Shown here: positions 44,866 through 49,921 of the stretch, piece by piece | Numbering within the stretch: position 1 is the stretch's first letter | Layout: each line of letters begins with the position of its first letter | NCBI GenBank assembly: GCA_013377075.1 | Contig: JACABD010000015.1 | Span: 1 to 49,921, forward strand | DNA length: 49,921 nucleotides | Direction: 5' to 3' | Source of the DNA: Geobacteraceae bacterium | GTDB lineage: Bacteria > Desulfobacterota > Desulfuromonadia > Geobacterales > DSM-12255 | Translations under genes and position numbers: made by a program | The notes under the pieces: generated by a model | Databases searched by the model: none | Seen by the model: only the letters and a program-made list of their open reading frames with translations | Told to the model about the DNA's origin: nothing

Positions 44866-44945
44866 GATATGTTCCAATGTTCGCGGATGTATTTGTCGTA
44901 ACTTCTCGCGCAGAAAAGTTAAAGCTATACTGATTCAATAAAATT

Positions 44946-44978
44946 GCCGTAAAGCCAGAATACACCGGGCTTCACGGC
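44946..44978 (+). terminator. Terminator-like hairpin
   Basis: GCCGTAAAGCC (44946-44956) pairs with GGCTTCACGGC (44968-44978), ten pairs with one internal A/C mismatch; the tail ATTTACCTTTC is only weakly T-rich. Confidence 0.35.
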
Positions 44979-45167
44979 GATTTACCTTTCACACCCTTCC
45001 CCCCTCACAGCCGCTCAATCAAAAACCAACCTTCATCTTGCCAAGAGCTGTTTTATCGCCAAAAACAAGGCAAATTATCGGCTGTATTCATTATTACTGC
45101 CGGCGTATAATGAATATAGCAGGAGTACATATCGTCCGCATAGTAAGGCGGACAAGGGAGGTATGTC

Positions 45168-45527
45168 ATGAGAGGAGCTGAAATTTCCAGCGCTTTGGTC
45201 AAACTCAGAAGCGATGAGCACAGTTTTGTAAAATGGTGGCGCAAAGAGAATGACTTTCTTGACTATGACCTGATTGACCGGTTCATGGACAATATCAACC
45301 ATGCCGAAGAGATCGAGGGTTTTGAGTTACTGACCCTTGATGAAATGTGGCAGAGGGTCGAGCAAGTTTGCGGCAGCAGGGTCAATCTGGTACATAGCGG
45401 CAAGGGTGACCAGGTTGAATGGACATACCCGGGCAAGAGCGGCACTCACCATGAAGTCTGCATCTACTCACCGGAAACGGTCATGAGTATTTTCGACATT
45501 GAGACCAAAGGCAATCCGGTCTGCTGA
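45168..45527 (+). CDS. Hypothetical protein, 119 residues
   Basis: A soluble, acidic protein without signal peptide or membrane segment. ATG at 45168 is preceded by AGGGAGG, eight bases upstream. It has three tryptophan-rich patches (SFVKWWRKENDF, LDEMWQRVEQ, QVEWTYPG) and a C-terminal HHEVCIYSPETVMSIFDI. I do not recognise the family. Its codon use fits the chromosomal genes rather than the low-GC surface protein at 43812-44510. It has no obvious partner gene, standing between a decayed region and the penicillin-binding protein gene. Confidence 0.7.
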   Translation: MRGAEISSALVKLRSDEHSFVKWWRKENDFLDYDLIDRFMDNINHAEEIEGFELLTLDEMWQRVEQVCGSRVNLVHSGKGDQVEWTYPGKSGTHHEVCIYSPETVMSIFDIETKGNPVC

Positions 45528-45570
45528 TGCCATCTGCCAAACAAATCTGTCCAATGATACCTTTGTTCTG

Positions 45571-45599
45571 TTGACCTGTAGCAAAAAGTAAAGTAAATC
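45571..45599 (+). promoter_or_regulatory. Candidate promoter of the penicillin-binding protein gene
   Basis: TTGACC (45571-45576), 17-base spacer, TAAATC (45594-45599), about 78 bases before the TTG start. The REP-like hairpin begins at the last base of the -10 box. Confidence 0.4.
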
Positions 45600-45637
45600 A
45601 GACCTGTCCTACTCTAAAAAAGTGGAGGACGGGTCTG
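45599..45637. repeat. REP-like hairpin CAGACCTGTCCT/AGGACGGGTCTG
   Basis: CAGACCTGTCCT (45599-45610) pairs with AGGACGGGTCTG (45626-45637), 12 pairs with one T-G pair, around a loop with an A run. The GGGTCTG end is like motifs recognised by REP-associated tyrosine transposases. It lies in the leader of the penicillin-binding protein gene. Confidence 0.5.
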
Positions 45638-45676
45638 AAAATTTAAAATAATGCATAATCAGGAGAAGCAACTACC

Positions 45677-47689
45677 TTGCCTCTAGCCATTTCAAGATTA
45701 TTCCGTCAGTTAATCCTCATAGCCATAATCTTCTCTTCTCTGCTTCTAAGCCACTCCACTCATGTACAGGCTCAGGAACCGCTGACCACCTACGTTACCC
45801 AGCCCCCCGGCTACTCATCCATCAGGATTTTTGACCGGGAGGGGCGCTTTGTCGGCCGCATCCTACCTGAAAAACGCTACTGGACGCCGATCGATAAAAT
45901 TCCGCCATTTCTGCAAAATGCTCTGGTCGCTGTTGAAGACTCCCGTTTTTACGAACATGGCGGCATTGATGTCCGTGGCATTGCCAGGGCGCTGGTCAAG
46001 GATGTGGTCAAGGGGCGGATGGCTGAAGGTGGCTCAACCATCACCCAGCAGCTGATAAAGAACAAGTACCTCTCCGGTGAAAAATCTCTTGATCGCAAGA
46101 TTACCGAAGGGTTTATGGCCGTTGAGTTCGAGAAAAACTACACCAAGAAACAGATTCTTGAGATGTATTTCAACGAGATCTACTACGGCAACGGCGCCTG
46201 GGGAATCGCCCAGGCAGCGCGGATTTATTTCGACAAATACCCGGAAGAGCTTACCGAAGGTGAATGCGCCATCCTCGCCGGAGTACCGAAAAATCCCGGT
46301 CGCTACAATCCGCTGGGTGATCCGGCAAAGGTTAATACCCGCCGCGATGTGGTGCTGAAACGAATGGTTGACCTGAAAATGATCAGCGAAAAAGTAAAGA
46401 AAAAACTCCGCTCTCAGCAGGTTAAATACGCCATGCAGAGCCAGACCCCGCAGTATCTGGCTCTGGTAAAGAGCAGGCTTGCAGAGCGGTTTGGCAAGGA
46501 TTTTGTTGAAATTGGCGGGCTGGATATTGCAACAGCCATGGATCTTAAACTGCAGAAACTGGCTGAAGAGGCGGTTCGCGCAGGGACGAGGAAGATTTCA
46601 CCGGAATTGCAAGGGGCGCTCCTTAGCCTTGACACCTCCAGCGGCGACATTCTTGCCTTTGTCGGGTCGGTCGATTTCAGCAAAAGCGCCTATAACCGAG
46701 CGATGACAGCCAGGCGCCAGCCAGGCTCATCCATAAAACCGCTCATCTACGCAGCTGCCATTGACAAGGGGATAACGGCAGCCTCCCTCTGGAACGACGC
46801 CCCTGTCACCTACTCAAGCGGCAGCGGCGCCGGCTGGACGCCACTCAACTACGGCGGCGAACAACTCGGGTCAATCACGCTCAGGCAGGCGCTGGCCCAC
46901 TCCAATAACGTCATTACCGTGAAGCTTCTCGAAAATATCGGCATCCCGTATTTTACCGAGTTTGCAGGCAAGGCCGGTCTTGTTCTTAAAAACGCCAATG
47001 ATCTCTCACTGGCCCTTGGCACTGAGGAGGAGACCCTCCAGGAGATGGTGCAGGCCTACACCCCCTTTGCCAACGGCGGACTGAAGGCTGAAGCCCGGGC
47101 AATCATCCGCGTCTTCGACCGTAACAGACAGACAACGACTTTAGAATACCCCTCGGTTGTTACCCCGACCATTTCACCAGAAACAGCCTTTGTCACTACA
47201 GCCATGCTCAAGGATGTCATGACCTACGGCACGGCAAAATCGTTGAAGAAATTCAGCGCACTCTACCCGTCTGCCGGAAAGACCGGAACGACCAATGATT
47301 ACCGCGATGCCTGGTTTATCGGCTATACGCCTCAGGTTGTGACCGGAGTCTGGGTGGGTTATGACAAGCCAAAGCCCGGTGGACGGGGCTTCACAGGTGG
47401 GGCTGTGGCAGCGCCGATCTGGGAGAAGTTCATGCGGGGGGTTGTCAGCGCCAGGCCGGTTGGCGATTTCATCCAGCCCGAAGGAGTGCTGAAACTCACC
47501 ATCGACCCGGCCAATGGCTACCTGGCAAACAGTGAATGTCCGAAGAAGGTTGAAGAGTTTTTCATTGCCGGAACAGAGCCTGAAAAAAGCTGTGACAAGC
47601 ATGGTGGAGTGCCGCTAAATCCGGATCTGGAGGAGATTACCCTGCCGGAGGAGCTGCTTGCACCAACTCCTGTCGAGATAAAGCCCTAA
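45677..47689 (+). CDS. Class A penicillin-binding protein (PBP1A family)
   Basis: A 670-residue bifunctional cell-wall synthase. The start is TTG with AGGAG 11 bases upstream. An N-terminal hydrophobic stretch (LILIAIIFSSLLLSHS, about 12-28) acts as anchor or signal. The glycosyltransferase 51 domain (about 70-235) shows VAVEDSRFYEHGGID with its catalytic Glu and EGGSTITQQLIKN. The transpeptidase domain (about 310-620) has SSIKP (Ser near 351), SNN near 407 and KTGTT near 534, all intact. The C-terminal tail contains two cysteines (SECPKK, KSCDKHGG). It is slightly shorter than typical PBP1A, lacking the OB-fold insertion. It is convergent with the M23 peptidase gene. Confidence 0.95.
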   Translation: MPLAISRLFRQLILIAIIFSSLLLSHSTHVQAQEPLTTYVTQPPGYSSIRIFDREGRFVGRILPEKRYWTPIDKIPPFLQNALVAVEDSRFYEHGGIDVRGIARALVKDVVKGRMAEGGSTITQQLIKNKYLSGEKSLDRKITEGFMAVEFEKNYTKKQILEMYFNEIYYGNGAWGIAQAARIYFDKYPEELTEGECAILAGVPKNPGRYNPLGDPAKVNTRRDVVLKRMVDLKMISEKVKKKLRSQQVKYAMQSQTPQYLALVKSRLAERFGKDFVEIGGLDIATAMDLKLQKLAEEAVRAGTRKISPELQGALLSLDTSSGDILAFVGSVDFSKSAYNRAMTARRQPGSSIKPLIYAAAIDKGITAASLWNDAPVTYSSGSGAGWTPLNYGGEQLGSITLRQALAHSNNVITVKLLENIGIPYFTEFAGKAGLVLKNANDLSLALGTEEETLQEMVQAYTPFANGGLKAEARAIIRVFDRNRQTTTLEYPSVVTPTISPETAFVTTAMLKDVMTYGTAKSLKKFSALYPSAGKTGTTNDYRDAWFIGYTPQVVTGVWVGYDKPKPGGRGFTGGAVAAPIWEKFMRGVVSARPVGDFIQPEGVLKLTIDPANGYLANSECPKKVEEFFIAGTEPEKSCDKHGGVPLNPDLEEITLPEELLAPTPVEIKP

Positions 47690-47726
47690 AGGTTTGGGAT
47701 ACCTTCAGGTCATATCAGAATTTCAT

Positions 47727-48449
47727 TTAGCGCAGATTTGTAAAAAGGAGTGTGCCGTCACTCTGTAGATGCCTGCGAATAGGCGCATCAACGAGTTTGG
47801 CGGCTGTGCGGGCAGGACTACTCCCCGGCAAGAAGCTCTGGGTGACATTGGCACCATTCTGCCATGCTTCAAAGTGCAGATGGGGCCCGGTGGAGCGGCC
47901 GGTGGAACCGGTCAGGGCGATTACAGAATTCATCTCTACATGATCCCCCTCCCTGGCACTGTTGCTTGAATGGTGGGCATAGACAGTCACCATGCCATCC
48001 CCGTGATCGAGAATGACCGTATTACCATAGCCACCCTTCCAGCCACTGAAAATAACCGTCCCCGGAGCAACCGGCTTCACCGGCGTGCCGCTCGGGGCGG
48101 CAATGTCCAGACCATTGTGATGGGTCAGCTTGCCGTTGAAAGGGTCGCTTCTCATACCTGTAGTTGAAGTAATCACTCCATCAACCGGCAGAGACCTGCC
48201 TGAACTGCTCCCTTCAAAACCTGAAGTCCCCTTCACTCTTTCCTCTTTAGCTGAAGAAGAGCTCTCCTTCGCTGTTTTCGTGGAGCGAAGCTGCTGCTCT
48301 TTCATAACCAGCTTGTAACGCCTGTCACCCGGGCTGTCGGAGAATGTGACAACATCGTCTTCACCTTCAAGGCGATAGATATCGGCATTCACTCTCTCTG
48401 AGCAGAAAATGGAGACAAGCATTATTATTGTCAGGATCAGCTGTTTCAT
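47727..48449 (-). CDS. Secreted M23-family (LytM) peptidase
   Basis: A 240-residue protein. ATG at 48449 is chosen because AGAGG lies just upstream and a signal peptide (KQLILTIIMLVSIFCSERVNA) follows directly. Residues about 22-50 (DIYRLEGEDDVVTFSDSPGD) resemble a DUF4124-type segment, then a serine-rich linker. The LytM domain (about 90-190) contains the metal ligands HNGLDIAAP (His and Asp) and GPHLHFE (His), with YAHHS as the catalytic His pair, so it appears active. It cuts peptidoglycan cross-links or acts on surface proteins. It is convergent with the PBP gene and follows the toxin-antitoxin pair in the same direction, separated by 83 bases. Confidence 0.92.
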   Translation of the reverse strand: MKQLILTIIMLVSIFCSERVNADIYRLEGEDDVVTFSDSPGDRRYKLVMKEQQLRSTKTAKESSSSAKEERVKGTSGFEGSSSGRSLPVDGVITSTTGMRSDPFNGKLTHHNGLDIAAPSGTPVKPVAPGTVIFSGWKGGYGNTVILDHGDGMVTVYAHHSSNSAREGDHVEMNSVIALTGSTGRSTGPHLHFEAWQNGANVTQSFLPGSSPARTAAKLVDAPIRRHLQSDGTLLFTNLR

Positions 48450-48532
48450 GGTTCCTCTGCTGTTAGCGGCAGGTTTTATATGCCTGACGGACAATAGCAT
48501 TTTTAAAGCATCACCTGAGAAGACAGTAACGC

Positions 48533-48892
48533 TTACACCGCCAACTTCAGGGTAGTATCAATTTCATTCCATGGTACGCAGATACGTTTGAAACTGTCCC
48601 TCTCGATCAAACCGACTGACTCCAAAACCCTTACATCCTCATGCACATTTGCATAGCTCCGTTTCAAGAGCTTTGCCAGGGCATTAACACTCATAGCGCC
48701 AGTTGCGTGCAGGACTTCAAGTAGCACAAGGCGTTTCGGCGTAATATATTGCAGCAGGGTTTTGAAATCATGAAAATATACCCGTTCAATCGGCTGTTCC
48801 GGGAACACTCCTTTATCGAACTGGTCAAATAGTGCAGCCATCTCTTTATTGGATTCTGCCAAAGGTTTTATCCCGATTTTCAAATCTCTCAT
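48533..48892 (-). CDS. HTH antitoxin, HVO_A0114-type DNA-binding protein
   Basis: A 119-residue winged-helix protein. Residues about 50-100 form a MarR/ArsR-like HTH (TPKRLVLLEVLHATGAMSV, then NALAKLLKRSYANVHEDVRV and LESVGLIERD). This is the arrangement of the HVO_A0114-type regulator commonly paired with TumE-like (DUF6516) toxins. Its ATG overlaps the stop of the toxin-type gene by four bases (ATGA), so the order here is toxin first, antitoxin second. It probably represses the pair through the palindrome at 49194-49214. Confidence 0.85.
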   Translation of the reverse strand: MRDLKIGIKPLAESNKEMAALFDQFDKGVFPEQPIERVYFHDFKTLLQYITPKRLVLLEVLHATGAMSVNALAKLLKRSYANVHEDVRVLESVGLIERDSFKRICVPWNEIDTTLKLAV

Positions 48893-49185
48893 ACCCCACC
48901 TCTTTCTCTCAGAATAATCTCGATATCAGTAAGAAAGTCTGCAAACAGCTGCTTCAAGTTGCGGAATAGATACTGGCACTCAGTACCTGCCATATGCTTA
49001 TGATCTCCCTTGCCACGCTCGTTGTCATACCTGACAAGGCAAGTCCCATCAACCATTCCATAAAAAAAGCGGTACTTGAAATTATGCCTGCAACCGGGCA
49101 CCGGCTGGTCAAGCCGCCAGACAACCATTTCCCGGATGTAGTCGCCACTGGACTCCTTAGTCTTAAAAATCAGAGTTGCGTTCAT
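48889..49185 (-). CDS. TumE-like (DUF6516) toxin
   Basis: A 98-residue protein. ATG at 49185 is chosen because AAGGAG stands five bases upstream; a longer frame has no such site. The layout (MNATLIFKTKESSGDYIREM then WRLDQPVPGCRHNFKYRFFY and DNERGKGDHKHMAGTE) is that of DUF6516/TumE family toxins, in which the strand YDNERGKGDHxH is well conserved. The name is recalled from family knowledge. The antitoxin gene overlaps by four bases. The pair forms a compact two-gene module with a palindromic promoter region. Confidence 0.8.
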   Translation of the reverse strand: MNATLIFKTKESSGDYIREMVVWRLDQPVPGCRHNFKYRFFYGMVDGTCLVRYDNERGKGDHKHMAGTECQYLFRNLKQLFADFLTDIEIILRERGGV

Positions 49186-49193
49186 ACCGCTCC

Positions 49194-49214
49194 TTATAGT
49201 GTAAAATACTATAA
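49194..49214. promoter_or_regulatory. Palindromic operator of the toxin-antitoxin pair
   Basis: TTATAGT (49194-49200) and ACTATAA (49208-49214) are perfect seven-base arms around seven bases, a few bases upstream of the toxin ribosome site. The ACTATAA arms also serve as a likely -10 region on the minus strand, so a repressor bound here would block the promoter. Confidence 0.65.
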
Positions 49215-49246
49215 GCAATTGCAACAGTCAACAGAGGCATTCCAAT

Positions 49247-49921
49247 CTACGGCAGTTCCAGGGGCGGCTCTTCAAGCGCCGCCAGCTGCTCTCTCAGCTC
49301 CAGAATCTGCTCACCCCAGTAACGGATGGTGTTAAACCAGGGGAAGGTGCGGGGGAAGATCGGGTCCTCCCAGCGGCGGGCGAGCCAGGCGCTGTAGTGG
49401 AGCATGCGCAGAGCCCGCAGAGCGCCGACCAGCCTAAGCTGTCTTGGGTTAAAGTCGTTGAATTCACTGTATCCTTCGATCAGTTCGGCCAGCTGGGCTG
49501 TCTGCCGCGGCCGCTCACCTGACAGCATCATCCAGAGATCCTGCACTGCCGGAGCCATCCTGGCATCATCAAAGTCGACAAAATGGGGCGCACCGCCCCT
49601 CCAGAGGATATTGCCTGCATGGCAGTCGCCATGGGAGCGGATATAGCTGATGTTGCCAGCCTCTGCAAAAATGGTTTCAATGGCTGCCAGCAACTGCTCT
49701 GTCAGCGCAGTATAACTATCACGGTACTCAGCCGGAATGAAGCGCTCCCGGATAAATTCCGCACTGCTATAACCGAAACTCTGCAGATCAAGGGTCGGGC
49801 GATGCTCGAAAGGTCGAATTGCGCCAATGGCATGGATCCGGCCAAGCATCCGTCCAAGGATGAGGAGGTTATCGAGATTGTCAAACTCCGGGGCATGACC
49901 ACCCTGGCGGGGGTAGAGGGC
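49247..49921 (-). CDS. SrkA (YihE)-like protein kinase, 5' end outside the window
   Basis: The C-terminal 224 residues of a kinase-fold protein; the frame is open to the window edge, so the start lies beyond 49921. It reads ALYPRQGGHAPEFDNLDNLL and then LGRMLGRIHAIG, typical of stress response kinase SrkA near residue 100. The catalytic loop is SHGDCHAGNILW (His-Gly-Asp, Asn) and the metal-binding segment HFVDFDDARMAPAVQDLW. These show an intact phosphotransferase core. Family members phosphorylate proteins and oppose stress-triggered death in E. coli. It ends about 30 bases before the toxin-antitoxin operator. Confidence 0.92.
   Translation of the reverse strand, partial: ALYPRQGGHAPEFDNLDNLLILGRMLGRIHAIGAIRPFEHRPTLDLQSFGYSSAEFIRERFIPAEYRDSYTALTEQLLAAIETIFAEAGNISYIRSHGDCHAGNILWRGGAPHFVDFDDARMAPAVQDLWMMLSGERPRQTAQLAELIEGYSEFNDFNPRQLRLVGALRALRMLHYSAWLARRWEDPIFPRTFPWFNTIRYWGEQILELREQLAALEEPPLELP

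Larger units (their letters stand above)
44511..45167. other. Decayed mobile-DNA region
   Basis: No intact gene in 657 bases. From left to right: a probable group II intron domain V/VI remnant on the minus strand (44530-44607); GC-rich DNA to 44690 that may be further intron sequence; a 35-codon gene fragment (44758-44865); a hairpin (44946-44978); and the upstream region of the next gene with an SD-like GGGAGG. Confidence 0.5.

Noticed and set aside
44732-44965. 77-residue minus-strand frame in the decayed region
   Set aside because: No ribosome site, no recognisable motif, and the composition is that of AT-rich non-coding DNA; the 35-codon frame opposite looks more like coding sequence.

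Overview
The window looks like chromosomal DNA of a Geobacter-like bacterium (Desulfuromonadota). The grounds are a 2,403-residue secreted multiheme c-type cytochrome of the mixed CX4CH/CXXCH type typical of Geobacteraceae, a companion 4.3-kb-residue-scale fibronectin III protein, and otherwise ordinary housekeeping genes of that group (a leuB-asd-truA run, rplM-rpsI, split NAD synthetase genes). The assignment rests on reading the sequence and family knowledge only; no search was run.

Layout. 1-2600: one end of an integrated element beside an initiator tRNA gene: two small excisionase-like helix-turn-helix proteins and a tyrosine integrase whose catalytic domain appears partly duplicated, then tRNA-fMet with its own promoter and terminator. 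2769-4949: tex. 5140-10571: six same-strand genes for two different ABC uptake systems, one of the TrpX/COG2984 type and one of the polar amino acid type, the latter with a permease that carries a secreted TPR-like N-terminal part. 10800-31340: the centrepiece, a sigma-54-type promoter followed by the giant cytochrome (42 CXXCH plus 11 CX4CH motifs by eye), a giant secreted adhesin-like protein (two beta-propeller-type blocks, about 14 FnIII domains, LamG, DUF2341 and CBM-like domains) and a small two-helix membrane protein, closed by a bidirectional terminator. These three probably form one operon that makes an extracellular electron-transfer or attachment assembly.

31373-41067 is mostly minus strand: argC behind a terminator-like leader hairpin, the 3' remnant of a Ca2+/H+ antiporter gene, an AI-2E family membrane protein, rplM-rpsI, an SDR oxidoreductase, (plus strand) an XRE-type regulator, then truA, asd and leuB transcribed as leuB-asd-truA, and a zinc-ribbon membrane protein. 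41232-43277 (plus) holds a split glutamine-dependent NAD synthetase pair and a YraN-type nuclease-fold protein.

43278-45676 is an accessory, decayed stretch: a large inverted repeat, a low-GC truncated surface protein, a probable group II intron domain V/VI remnant, a 35-codon gene fragment and a REP-like hairpin. It ends in a class A penicillin-binding protein (45677-47689), a convergent M23 peptidase, a TumE-like toxin/HTH antitoxin pair with an obvious palindromic operator, and the 3' part of a SrkA-like kinase running off the window.
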